From Novosphingobium sp. AP12 (GTDB taxonomy: Bacteria; Pseudomonadota; Alphaproteobacteria; Sphingomonadales; Sphingomonadaceae), in the NCBI RefSeq assembly GCF_000281975.1, contig NZ_AKKE01000005.1, positions 1-37,277 on the forward strand: a DNA stretch of 37,277 nucleotides, given 5' to 3'. Both the position numbers and the translations under genes were made by a program. Shown here piece by piece: positions 8,808 through 17,086 of the stretch. Within the stretch, counting starts at the first letter, position 1. Every line of letters starts with the position of its first letter. Under the pieces are notes generated by a model, which worked only from the letters and a program-made list of their open reading frames with translations, did no database searches and was not told the DNA's origin.

Positions 8808-10259
8808 TCAATCCCCCAATGTCCGAAGGAACGGCAGTGAGGGCGCGAAAAAGTATTCGCCTCCCCGCATTGTAACTGTTTGCGCTACAGCGTCGACCTG
8901 CCGATGGGAGGCATGTTCCTCGAAGTTGGCGCCCCAATGCACCGGACAGTCTATCTGCGGCCGTGCGCCGTGTCCGATTACAAGATCCGGCCCGGGGTCT
9001 AGACGCCCCGGCGGTACAGAGGGGAAGCCGCCGTTGTTGGCCCAATTCATCTGCACGAACTCGAATTGTTCGCCAATTGAGGAATTAAATGCCATAAACA
9101 AAAGCCCAACTCCCTCGCTTGGCTTGTTCTCGACCTTACCATCATTAGGATCGTCGGTGCGAACGCCATAGGTTTGACCACGTCGCGCCATTATATGAAG
9201 GCGCTCACTTTCCTCCGCTTCGAATCCTCCACTACCACGCGGGTTCATTTTTCGGATGTGCGCAAAATATGGGCATTTGCCGCCATCGGGATCGCTGTTG
9301 TACGTGAAATCGTTTGGGACAGGATTGTGGTTGCCCTCAGCGGACTGCGTAGTGAGCGGAGTTCCATCCTCAAACCGACCTACGAGCATCGCTCCAGCTC
9401 GTTCAGCATCAACAGCAGAAAGGTCGAGCGCTCGCGCCAGTTCGGCTTCCTTCTTCTTAAATGCCTTCACATCCTGCTCAAGTTTGCGGAACACGAAGTA
9501 GCTACCGAAGTGAATCGAGCTGTCAGGAGCGCAAGGGTCGGGGACGATTACACGGCTTAGGCCAAATCGGGGATTCCAATTGGTCGTTCCGTCGCTATTG
9601 AGCGTCTCGGATTCAATGTCTTCGATCAGAAATAGCGGCTGGCTTCGTCCATCGACATAGCCAAAATGCTCAATCCCATCTCCGTTCTTGTTACGAAGTC
9701 CGTTGCCTTTTTGTTGGCCGAGAAGAGAGATGGTCGGGCGCTCGGCAATCATCTGCTTGATGCGGGCGAGCGCCGCATTATGCGGCGGGGCGAGCTGGTC
9801 TCCGACCATAATCGCAGCGTGGATTTCCTGCCTAAAGTGGCCGTCCCATGTATCAACATCGGGATCGCCAAGCGCGGCCACCGTTTCGTTGTGGGTCATG
9901 CCTTTCTGAAATGAGACATCTGCCGGCTGGCGCTGCTTAGGCACTCCTAGCAAATCATATCCTCGCGCGCTGATGCCCACGCCTACGTACGGCGTTCCAG
10001 GCGTCCCTTCCTGCTTGAACGTTTCGACCTCCAGAAGGTGGTCCATGGCGGATTTCATCAGCGCGGGATTGATACCATCGGTCGCGAGCTCGCGAAGAAA
10101 CGACATCCCGTCATCCCGAACGTTGAACTTGAGGAACAAGATGGTAAAGAATTCTCGAGTGTGGGACTTGAGTATGTTCGGCTGCAGTCCCCCGAGCATC
10201 TGAGCGTCCTCATCGACCGCTGCAATCCATGAGATCGGTGCATCAAGCGTCACTGCCAT
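8808..10259 (-). CDS. DyP-type heme peroxidase
   Basis: This 483-residue protein belongs to the dye-decolorizing peroxidase family, which uses H2O2 to oxidise dyes, phenolics and other substrates. The diagnostic GxxDG motif is FGYVDGRSQP (199-208), with the catalytic Asp at 203. The proximal heme-ligand His is H334 in CPYFAHIRKMNPR, and the distal Arg is in the ARRGQTYG stretch (about 359-360). The C-terminus MRGGEYFFAPSLPFLRTLGD is typical of the family. The length matches the longer DyP subtypes. No signal peptide and no obvious encapsulin-targeting tail are seen. A GTGAGG ribosome site precedes the ATG, and the upstream 90 bases are AT-rich. It lies on the same strand as, and upstream of, the GMC oxidoreductase operon, which could be a source of peroxide (inference). 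Confidence 0.93.
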   Translation of the reverse strand: MAVTLDAPISWIAAVDEDAQMLGGLQPNILKSHTREFFTILFLKFNVRDDGMSFLRELATDGINPALMKSAMDHLLEVETFKQEGTPGTPYVGVGISARGYDLLGVPKQRQPADVSFQKGMTHNETVAALGDPDVDTWDGHFRQEIHAAIMVGDQLAPPHNAALARIKQMIAERPTISLLGQQKGNGLRNKNGDGIEHFGYVDGRSQPLFLIEDIESETLNSDGTTNWNPRFGLSRVIVPDPCAPDSSIHFGSYFVFRKLEQDVKAFKKKEAELARALDLSAVDAERAGAMLVGRFEDGTPLTTQSAEGNHNPVPNDFTYNSDPDGGKCPYFAHIRKMNPRGSGGFEAEESERLHIMARRGQTYGVRTDDPNDGKVENKPSEGVGLLFMAFNSSIGEQFEFVQMNWANNGGFPSVPPGRLDPGPDLVIGHGARPQIDCPVHWGANFEEHASHRQVDAVAQTVTMRGGEYFFAPSLPFLRTLGD

Positions 10260-10584
10260 AGTTACCTCACCAATATTGCCAATAATTACAGCTAGTTTCT
10301 GATTTTACCGAATCATAACAAGTTTATCCGACTTATATAGCCATTAAATCTGGAGTGGGTAAAGATAGGTTTGATGCCGCGCCAAGTGAAATATTAATAC
10401 AAAAATATAATTTCAAACTTCACGACGATCAAACCCTTGGCCGTTTCTTTGCTATCGCAAGATATTTGGGATGCACCGCGGCATTCAAAATGCTAGGCGA
10501 GCACCACAGCCAAAAAGTTTGGTCTGGAAGCCTCCTCAAGGTAGCCATTTCAGAAGCCCAAACTACGCGTCATCCTCGCCGTGC
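10260..10584. other. Promoter-side intergenic region of the DyP gene
   Basis: The first ~90 bases are AT-rich and probably contain the DyP promoter on the minus strand; a TATGAT hexamer is readable there, without a clear -35. Further on, a frame from GTG 10355 contains a plausible peptide (FDAAPSEILIQKYNFKL), but it runs into the IS3 remnant in another frame and has no homology I recognise. I do not call it a gene. Confidence 0.3.
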
Positions 10585-10872
10585 AACAAGCTTGCGCGAC
10601 GCCCAGGCATCGAGATGTCCGTCGCCAGCGTCGGTGACAGCTATGACAAGGTTTTGACATAGACCATCAACAGCCTCTACAAAGCGGCGGTGATTTTTCG
10701 CAGAGTGCCTTGGCGGTCGTTCGAGGCTGTCGAATAGGCCGCGTTGGATGGGTCGATTGGTTTAATTATCGCCGACTGCTCGATACTATTGGAAATAACC
10801 CACCCGTTAGCAGAGCAGCGATACAATGCGATGTTAGACGACGTTCCCATGGCAGCCAAAATAGACACATAG
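10585..10872 (+). pseudogene. Decayed 3' end of an IS3-family OrfB transposase
   Basis: The conserved C-terminal end of IS3-family integrase-type transposases is readable across broken frames. SVASVGDSYDKVLT is followed by an in-frame TAG, then TINSLYKAAVIF and PWRSFEAVE with another stop. WVDWFNYRRLLDTIGNNPP appears in a second frame, and EQRYNAMLDDVPMAA returns to the first before the final TAG at 10870. Intact relatives read approximately SVGDSYDNALAETINGLYKAEVI, then WVDWFNNRRLLEPIGNIPP. The catalytic Asp and first half are absent. It is a relic with at least two stops and two frame changes, and has no transposase activity. Confidence 0.75.
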
Positions 10873-11384
10873 GGCCTCCGGCAGTCCCGGGGAAGTTCAG
10901 TATCGGGCAGATCCAAAACGCTGCAAACCCCAGTGTGCCAGACCTCACCCAATTTCCGCCCCCGCCAGTTCCATCTAAACTGAACCATATTTTGCCATGA
11001 GTCAACTATTTTTACACAGACTAGTAGCATGCGGCAGCTATCAGATAGCGGTGTCTACTAGGATCCAAAAAACCCCCTCTTATTTATATTGATAGGCGCG
11101 CAAATCAAATAGTCTTATCTTGCAGAAGATAGTAGAATACATCAATTACCGAAGCATTGACGTGAAAATGGTCGGCTGTCTCATGGCCCTGTCAATTGGG
11201 CAAGCCGGCATTTCGACGACCATTCCGGTAGGCTCGACCTGGTCGTAAGCGCCGCTTTGAAGCCTGGAAAAAGAAAGCAATGCGAGACTGGATAATGGCG
11301 GTCTGATCCGACACTACCTGGAGTACAAACGGGGTCTACCGCGGGAAGGCGGTGTACCGCGACCGGAGAAAAAGCGATAGGCGC
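10873..11384. other. Intergenic region upstream of the patatin operon
   Basis: No gene is evident in these ~510 bases. The section 11050-11160 is AT-rich and includes a short perfect palindrome TATCTT-GCAG-AAGATA near 11114-11129, which could be a regulator site. The promoter of the downstream operon should lie here, but I cannot fix its elements. Confidence 0.3.
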
Positions 11385-12050
11385 ATGGCACCCGACGCCC
11401 CCACACCCAAGGACCGGCCTCCGGAAGCACCCATCAGCAATGGTCAACCTGGCTGGCGCGCTGCACTGCTCGCCACCGTTCCGTTGATGCTGTTAGGCAG
11501 CGGCTTCGGTGCCTTAGCGAGTGACCCAGAAACGCTCTCCGACGCGGCAGTAAAGCAGGCCAAGCGTCCGGCCTGGTCGGCTCGGGTAGCGCCTCGCTCT
11601 TGCTTAGTACCCAGAAATTCAGCGTTTGGCGCAAGTAACTTCGGGATACGCATCGTTCCCGGTTCATTAGGCAAAAAACATTGCGAGGACGATGTGACCT
11701 TTATGCGCCTTAAAGGTGCAGATCCACTCAAGGAGCCTCTGAAAGTAACGATCACCTATCGCGTGCAGGACAGGACGGGGTGGTTCAACGCGGCAGTTGG
11801 GGCCAGGGCCCATTGTGGACCGGACAGCCGTATGGAAAGTGATAGCGCCTTCCATGTGCGATGCCCGTGGCACCGCGACACGCCCGGCGCAAGTGAGGGA
11901 ATCTACTACATAAGTCTATGGGTTCCGGCGGACATTGTGAATGCCCGGCCCGGATTTACACTCAGATTAAGGCTGGAGGCGGAGACCGTGGGTAAGGCTT
12001 CCGCGGGTGCCGTGATGATTCAGTCCATCACCATGGAGGGCGCGACATGA
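11385..12050 (+). CDS. Putative exported protein coupled to a patatin-like phospholipase
   Basis: This is about 221 residues from the ATG at 11385; a GTG at 11352 would add 11. A single hydrophobic stretch (GWRAALLATVPLMLLGSGFG, about residues 23-42) ending at ALAS suggests a signal peptide or anchor. The remainder is predicted to be beta-rich and has four cysteines well spaced (in RSCLV, KKHCED, RAHCGP and VRCPW), which fits disulfide bonds in the periplasm. I do not recognise the family. The stop overlaps the next start in an ATGA, with GGAGG just before it, so the two proteins are translationally coupled and probably act together. It may modulate or localise the phospholipase (inference). 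Confidence 0.65.
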   Translation: MAPDAPTPKDRPPEAPISNGQPGWRAALLATVPLMLLGSGFGALASDPETLSDAAVKQAKRPAWSARVAPRSCLVPRNSAFGASNFGIRIVPGSLGKKHCEDDVTFMRLKGADPLKEPLKVTITYRVQDRTGWFNAAVGARAHCGPDSRMESDSAFHVRCPWHRDTPGASEGIYYISLWVPADIVNARPGFTLRLRLEAETVGKASAGAVMIQSITMEGAT

Positions 12051-14809
12051 CGTGGAAAGCCGCTAAGGCGGTTGAAAAGGCCCAGATACGACTCTGGCGC
12101 GAGCGCTACGGACCGGAAACTGGCAGGACCAAACAAAGCCCTGAAGTGGGATTGGCCCTTTCAGGAGGCGGCATACGCAGTGCGACGTTCAACCTTGGCT
12201 TGCTGCGGGCACTCGGCCAGGCCGGGCGAATTCCGTTCATCGATTACGTGTCTACCGTATCAGGTGGCGGCTATGTTGGAGCGTTCCTTTGCAGCATGTA
12301 CGTCGAGACGCAGGACCGAGGTGAAGACCCTCAACCAGGAGTGGACGTTTACATCCGACCCGGAGTCGATCCCTTCACAGGCAAAGTCGGCGAGCGGGCG
12401 CTCAATCACCTGCGGCAGAGTGGTCGACATCTGTTGCCGGGCGGAGCTGGCGACGCCGTGGAAGTCTTCGCGATTACCCTCCGAAATCTTTTCGGGCTTC
12501 ACTTGGTCATCGGGTCGAGCTTGCTGGCCATATTCATGGTCTTCAAATCGCTAAAGGCATGGCTTATGAGCCTACATTGGCTGAAGGAGTTGGAGGCAAA
12601 ACACCTTGCGGCCAACTACCCACCCTCGTTCTGGCCGACGCAATGGTTGCAGGGCCTGCCCATAGGCCACTATGTCGTGGCGAGCGGACTATGGATGCTG
12701 GCGGGGCTTGGCGCGATCATCTGTGCAGGACTTGGAGCGGCGCATTTCATAACGCGACGCACCGTCCGTCCTCCGATGGGCCGATGGTTTCGGATATTCT
12801 CCTTGCCCGGCGGGCTTGTAGCTGGCGTAATTGTGTTGAGCTTGATTTTGATGCAGTATGGCGCGCCACCGGTTTGGCCATATGCGCTTTTTTCCGGCGT
12901 GGTTGGAATATTTGCCATCGTTGCATATTTAATCGCGCAAGCCGTCGACTGGTACCGGCCTCCGGTGATTTCAGCGGCGCGAGGCAAGGCCGCCTTGCAG
13001 GAGGATCGGGTCCGCAAGATACTGTCTGACTGCCTCGGGGCGGTCACGATGTGGACATTGGTGATCTGTGTGGCCGCCACACTCGATTCGGTCGCGCAGA
13101 TCATCTACATCCGGCTCGAAGAGCTGCTGAGCCTTTCCCTCGGTGCGATAACGTCGATCGGCTTGCTGTCGTTTCTTGCCCGCACCGCCCTCAAGGGCCT
13201 CGCCGGAACTGGGGGAAAATCCCGCGTCGGGGAGTACTTTGCAAAATTTGGGCGCTTGATCGCGCTGGTGCTCGGGTTGCTGATAGCATCGATCATCGGC
13301 GTTGCGTGGGCCGTTGCCGCACATGTACTCGCCTGGCGCGGTAACAATGTCGGCGATTTATCTGCTTGGGGCGAATATGGTCTCTGCGTCCTGTCTGGTG
13401 TTGCGATTGCCTTGGTTATCGCCGCTTGGATTTTGGGCAAATGTTGGGGGTTTGTCAATCTGTCGAGCTTTTCCGCATTTTACTCCAGCCGACTGCGACG
13501 GGCTTACTTGGGTGCGAGCAACCAGAACCGAAAGCCAGAACAACCGGTCAATGCTCAAAATGACGATGACGAAATTACAATCTCTAACTACTATAAAGCT
13601 GGGGTTCAAGCTCCCGTTCATTTAATCAACATTACAATTAACGACACAACAGGCGGTTCATCCAATTTAACCCGCACCGATAGGCGCGGCATGCCCTTAG
13701 TCGTCTCCCCGGCAGGGGTCCTGTATCCGAAGGTCGACGCTGGCGAGGCGCCATCTCTCATTGATCACTCAAACGACGGCGATGGCGCACAGGCGCTGCC
13801 GCTTTCGGTCTGGACCGCGATTTCGGGCGCGGCTTTTTCCACGGGAATTGGTCAGCATGGCAGCTTGGGACTCTCGCTACTAGCCGGGATAGCTAACCTG
13901 CGGCTGGGCTATTGGTGGGATTCCGGATTAAAAAGCGGGCTTCTTCGAGGACCTATCTTCCCGATGCAGTGGCATTTGTTTGAGGAACTTACGGGTCGTT
14001 TCGGCGGCACGAACAGCCTCAAGAAGCGTCGCGTGGGGCTGCGCCGGCAGTGGCAGGAGCAATGTAGCCGCTGGTCAGGATATCGAAAACTCTGGACAGG
14101 CATGCGCACGACCCAGCCCTCATGGTGGAGGCGTGTCACGAACCTGTTTAGACACAGGCGGCAGGTTATCGATCGCTGGAAGCGATGGAAGTATGAATAC
14201 GAAGCTTCCGATACCCGTCGGTGGCACCTCTCTGATGGCGGCCACTTTGAAAACCTGGGTGTTTACGAACTCGTCCGTCGCCGCGTGGACTTCATCATCG
14301 CATCTGATTGCGGAGCGGACCCGCGATACCAAATGTCCGATCTCACCCGAATGATGCGCATGATCCGGACCGATCTCGGTGCGAATCTGCGGTTCTTTGA
14401 TGAGGACAAGCTTTCCTCTATTTTTGGAAAGAAATCCGCACTCCGACATTGCTTCACGCCGATCTCGGGAATGATCGGTAAGCCGTGGGACCGCGAGACT
14501 TCTGCCTTCGGACCATACGCTGCACTTGGCGAGATCACCTACGATGACGATCCGAGTAAAAGGTCGACGTTCCTGTTGATCAAGCCTCGTCTAGCTGGGT
14601 GCGAATATCCTGATGTGCTCGCCTTCGCCCGCAAGCATGGCGACTATCCGCAGCAGACGACGGCCGATCAGTTCTTCAACGAGGAGCAATGGGACGCGTA
14701 TTACCGCCTCGGCCACCACATCGGCGAGCGAATCTTCGCAGCGTCGTCGAAGACACGAATGGTCGGTCGGCAAAAGTGGGAACCGCACATGATGCATCCG
14801 TACTATTGA
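12047..14809 (+). CDS. Multi-spanning patatin-like phospholipase
   Basis: This 920-residue protein carries the patatin Ser-Asp dyad. LALSGGGIRSATF (37-48) is the oxyanion-hole loop, STVSGGGYVGA contains the presumed nucleophile Ser72, and HLSDGGHFENLG contains the catalytic Asp730. Between these two halves, about residues 140-480 hold roughly eight hydrophobic segments (for example GLVAGVIVLSLILMQYG and LIALVLGLLIASIIGVAWAV). The enzyme is therefore membrane-embedded with the active domain split by the membrane block. A further region, ~480-725, is soluble. Patatins hydrolyse acyl chains of phospholipids; the substrate here is not known. It starts four bases inside the preceding gene. Patatin enzymes occur both as lipid-turnover enzymes and as toxic effectors; nothing in this sequence decides between them. 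Confidence 0.85.
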   Translation: MTWKAAKAVEKAQIRLWRERYGPETGRTKQSPEVGLALSGGGIRSATFNLGLLRALGQAGRIPFIDYVSTVSGGGYVGAFLCSMYVETQDRGEDPQPGVDVYIRPGVDPFTGKVGERALNHLRQSGRHLLPGGAGDAVEVFAITLRNLFGLHLVIGSSLLAIFMVFKSLKAWLMSLHWLKELEAKHLAANYPPSFWPTQWLQGLPIGHYVVASGLWMLAGLGAIICAGLGAAHFITRRTVRPPMGRWFRIFSLPGGLVAGVIVLSLILMQYGAPPVWPYALFSGVVGIFAIVAYLIAQAVDWYRPPVISAARGKAALQEDRVRKILSDCLGAVTMWTLVICVAATLDSVAQIIYIRLEELLSLSLGAITSIGLLSFLARTALKGLAGTGGKSRVGEYFAKFGRLIALVLGLLIASIIGVAWAVAAHVLAWRGNNVGDLSAWGEYGLCVLSGVAIALVIAAWILGKCWGFVNLSSFSAFYSSRLRRAYLGASNQNRKPEQPVNAQNDDDEITISNYYKAGVQAPVHLINITINDTTGGSSNLTRTDRRGMPLVVSPAGVLYPKVDAGEAPSLIDHSNDGDGAQALPLSVWTAISGAAFSTGIGQHGSLGLSLLAGIANLRLGYWWDSGLKSGLLRGPIFPMQWHLFEELTGRFGGTNSLKKRRVGLRRQWQEQCSRWSGYRKLWTGMRTTQPSWWRRVTNLFRHRRQVIDRWKRWKYEYEASDTRRWHLSDGGHFENLGVYELVRRRVDFIIASDCGADPRYQMSDLTRMMRMIRTDLGANLRFFDEDKLSSIFGKKSALRHCFTPISGMIGKPWDRETSAFGPYAALGEITYDDDPSKRSTFLLIKPRLAGCEYPDVLAFARKHGDYPQQTTADQFFNEEQWDAYYRLGHHIGERIFAASSKTRMVGRQKWEPHMMHPYY

Positions 14810-15286
14810 TTGGGTGGTCTCAAGATAATTAGCGATTTACTGAGAAGTCGGGAAATGGATCGTTATTTTCGCAGAGAACGGCATCTCGGCTCAACGGAGT
14901 TGGTGCGTTCACTAGGGCCGCGTGGCGAGCGGCCGCTTCATCTGGAACCCGCCTTGCGCGATGGTGCTCCCGAACGGCAGTTCGTGCCCATTTCAAGGCG
15001 ACGAATGGGGGGCCGGAATCCGGCGCCTGATTTTGGCTCGGGAACGACCGGGATCAGGGCGGGGTCAACGTCTGCTCCCGTTCACCGGGCCAGGATCGAC
15101 TAGTTTCGTTTCCATCGGGCCGAAACCAGCTGTCCGGTCTCGTCAGCTTCGCGGACGGGGCACGCTACGGCCGCTTCGCGCCCTAAAGCGCGTGGCAGCG
15201 CCAAATTGACAGCAGACGTTAACGCCAAACATGCAGTATTGCCGGTGATAAGCTCTCCTTTCTGAGGGGATGGAGGTTAGAAATTA
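14810..15286. other. Intergenic region containing dispersed repeat copy 2
   Basis: No credible gene is present. The dispersed repeat occupies 14991-15065. A GGATGGAGG ribosome-like site at about 15269-15277 belongs to the small ORF that follows. Confidence 0.4.
14991..15065 (+). repeat. Dispersed repeat, copy 2
   Basis: This shares with copies 1 and 3 the sequence CAAGGCGACGAATGGGGGGC (one or two changes per block), then TTTTGGCTCGGGAACGACCG and an AGGGCGG end. It lacks the 3' extension shared by copies 1 and 3. It is oriented like the other copies on the plus strand and lies about 220 bases before the small ORF at 15287. Confidence 0.6.
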
Positions 15287-15553
15287 ATGACGAAGCGCAT
15301 CGGAACGGAGCGGCTCGCATTCAAAAGTATCAATTCAGCCGGTATGGTAGAACTCAGCGACGGGTCATATTGGAAGGTGTCTCCGGATGGTGGAAAGATT
15401 GTCAGGATGTGGAGGAAGGCTGATCTAGTTGAGGTGAAAGCGAACAGCGGAAGCTGGGACTGGGCTTTCCGGATTGTACATATTGGCAAGTGGTGCGTCG
15501 TCACGAGCCACGCCCTCTGCCGGTCCGGAAACCGGCTGATCCACTCATCGTGA
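15287..15553 (+). CDS. Small protein, family copy 1 (frame altered at C-terminus)
   Basis: This is an 88-residue frame. The first ~65 residues match the protein encoded on the opposite strand at 24305-24556: both begin MTKRIGT and share VELSDGSYWKVSP, then IVR.WRK.D.VEVKAN.GSW.WAFRIVH. Near 15485 one extra base shifts this copy relative to the other. Without it the ending would read close to SGASSRATPSAGPETG and stop, matching copy 2. A GGAGG lies about 11 bases upstream of the ATG. No domain is recognised; the WKVSP and VEVKANGGSWEW segments suggest a small beta-barrel. It is either a functional small gene with a new tail or a recent pseudogene. Confidence 0.55.
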   Translation: MTKRIGTERLAFKSINSAGMVELSDGSYWKVSPDGGKIVRMWRKADLVEVKANSGSWDWAFRIVHIGKWCVVTSHALCRSGNRLIHSS

Positions 15554-15734
15554 TCCGCCGAGCCGACGCCGAGAATAGGAGTGCGTTCTAGGACTTGCGA
15601 ATCGGTAGCCCTGCAGATTACTTTCCCGTCGCGACCCGAAGGGACCTTGCGAGGTACCTGTGAACTGCCCAGGACCTGCACGCGCAGACCTGGGCTTTTG
15701 TCGCAAGCTTCGCGGTTCAGAAGTTCATGCTATG

Positions 15735-16292
15735 TCAGCAGAAGACCGGGGCGAAATTTTCGCTAAGTGCGCGGTCCATACACTTGTTGAGCTTTTCGCG
15801 CCGTTCGGCTTCAATCTCGCTATCGGACTTGCCGGTTCTACCGCTGGACCCGTTATTGTCACCGATGCTACTCGCGAGCCGCGCGGTGAATGCATCAAGC
15901 GTCGCCGATCGTAATTGCCCGTCGACATTTCGGAAGACATCGGTGCGCTTCTGCCAGCCCGTTTCCGATCGCGCCATGTTTCCGCCGAATACCTGAAATG
16001 CTAAGCCGATATTTAGGTCATAGGTGCAGCTTTTTCCAGCTTTGACGACCACGCAATTTGCGGCACGGGACTGCACGTCAAACTTATAGGCTGTCGCCCA
16101 CATGTCCAACGTGACGCTATTGGCATTGACCTTGAGTAATCCCGCCGCCCTTCCGCCCGCTAGTTGCGGAGCGCGGCTCAAGGATTCCACCGTCGCATCG
16201 AGCATCAGATTGCTGTCAACAGGCCCTGCCAACGCGGCAGATGGCAAACAGAGCATCACAACAAGCGCAACGCGCTTCTTCATAGATAGCAT
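15735..16292 (-). CDS. Small secreted protein of unknown function
   Basis: This 185-residue protein has a clear Sec signal peptide: MLSMKKR is followed by the hydrophobic VALVVMLCLPSAALA, with likely cleavage at ALA/G. The mature part includes three features. There is a VTLDMWATAYKFDV segment, a Cys pair in NCVVVKAGKSCTYDL, and a charged C-terminal stretch ending NFAPVFC. The cysteines suggest a periplasmic or secreted disulfide-bonded protein. No family is recognised. A GGGGG tract seven bases before the first ATG supports the start at 16292 over the internal ATG at 16283. It stands alone, with no same-strand neighbour close enough to form an operon. Confidence 0.7.
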   Translation of the reverse strand: MLSMKKRVALVVMLCLPSAALAGPVDSNLMLDATVESLSRAPQLAGGRAAGLLKVNANSVTLDMWATAYKFDVQSRAANCVVVKAGKSCTYDLNIGLAFQVFGGNMARSETGWQKRTDVFRNVDGQLRSATLDAFTARLASSIGDNNGSSGRTGKSDSEIEAERREKLNKCMDRALSENFAPVFC

Positions 16293-16760
16293 TTAGATAC
16301 CCCCATGTTTCCAGGGTTTTCATATATCTAGAAACGCGCCGTTACTATGGATCTAAAGCACCGGTAAAAATGCCTACCGGAAACTCTGTGACGCAAAAAT
16401 AACACTGTTGTACAGTCGTATCGCGCGTCTTCCTTGCGCCCTCGTTCAGTTTAAAGTCGAGATAGCAACTCGGCCTCGTGGAAACGTTCTCCTGAGCATC
16501 ATGCTGACGGTCTACCGCGGCGCGCGATCGGCGGTTCCTGCACGAGTTGACCACAGGCACCGGGGAACGGCTTATTCTTGATGCAGGCCGGCCACTTGAT
16601 GCCCCGCGCGATGCGGTCGGCCTGCTGCCCGAAACGCTCGACCTCGCCTCGTCTGCGACGGTCGGACGAGCCACCGTCCCCAGTCTAGCAACGCTGCCGG
16701 TCTTCGACCACCATTATGGACCTGCCGGCCATCGTCTCATTGGCGGCCGGGTCGGTAAGC
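16293..16760. other. Intergenic region with an unassigned open frame
   Basis: No gene can be assigned with confidence. A plus-strand frame running from about 16508 to 16795 reads ARDRRFLHELTTGTGERLIL and then a hydrophobic/acidic segment, which has protein-like composition. It lacks a good start and runs against the end of the RHH gene, so it may be a gene fragment. The minus-strand frame 16345-16674 has no recognisable toxin motif that would pair with the RHH protein. Confidence 0.3.
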
Positions 16761-16928
16761 CTATCCCGCACCGTCTTTGTCAGCTTCGAGCCTGACAACT
16801 TCGCGCTCCAGCACTTCCCGGATAAACGCCGCTCTACGCCCAGGCCCGACGAGCGCGTCAATCCGCTCGCCGAGCCCTTCTGGCAAGCGAATGTTGGTTG
16901 ATCTCACGTTGAGCGGCGGTCTTCCCAT
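16761..16928 (-). CDS. Ribbon-helix-helix (CopG/Arc-type) DNA-binding protein
   Basis: This is a 55-residue protein starting MGRPPLN. The pattern fits the ribbon-helix-helix fold: beta strand VRSTNIRLPE, helix A EGLGERIDALV, turn GPGRRAA, helix B FIREVLEREVVRLEAD. Such proteins are dimeric repressors and often antitoxins. A start at 16958 adds ten residues, but neither start has a strong ribosome site; I prefer the one that begins at the conserved domain. It is divergent from the 17087 operon, and a 21-bp inverted repeat lies between them over that operon's promoter, a natural operator for this protein (inference). No partner toxin is evident downstream. Confidence 0.72.
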   Translation of the reverse strand: MGRPPLNVRSTNIRLPEGLGERIDALVGPGRRAAFIREVLEREVVRLEADKDGAG

Positions 16929-16973
16929 GCTCGCGTCGTAACGGGACCATACTCTCATTCAATCGGAAGCTAA

Positions 16974-17032
16974 TTAAGCGGTGCCGGTTATTGCAAGATT
17001 CTCCTTCTTAGTGCTATAAGCGGCACCGCTTA
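16974..17032. promoter_or_regulatory. 21-bp inverted repeat, candidate operator
   Basis: The left arm 16974-16994 contains AAGCGGTGCCG and the right arm 17012-17032 contains CGGCACCGCTT. The 11-bp cores are exact reverse complements, and 18 of 21 bases match over the full arms. The left arm overlaps the -35 and the right arm overlaps the -10 of the promoter of the 17087 operon, as expected for a repressor site. The adjacent divergent RHH protein is the obvious candidate ligand. Confidence 0.6.
16991..17020 (+). promoter_or_regulatory. Sigma70-like promoter of the 17087-19230 operon
   Basis: TTGCAA at 16991-16996 and TATAAG at 17015-17020 are separated by 18 bases. They lie 67 bases upstream of the ATG at 17087 and between the inverted-repeat arms. 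Each hexamer is close to the vegetative consensus. Confidence 0.55.
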
Positions 17033-17086
17033 CCGCGTCAGGCTGCTTCAGGGGCCTTCGCGGAAACTCACGACGGAGGCCAACCA

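Noticed and set aside
8808..10259. An encapsulin cargo role for the DyP peroxidase
   Set aside because: The C-terminus is the ordinary family end and lacks an added targeting tail; there is no encapsulin shell gene in the window.
10355..10657. A 100-codon frame upstream of the DyP gene
   Set aside because: Its second half lies over the IS3 relic in a different frame, and its first half has no support beyond being open.
16345..16674. A possible toxin partner downstream of the RHH gene on the minus strand
   Set aside because: No PIN, RelE, HipA or other toxin motif is seen and the gap to the RHH stop is almost 90 bases, so a toxin-antitoxin pair is not supported.
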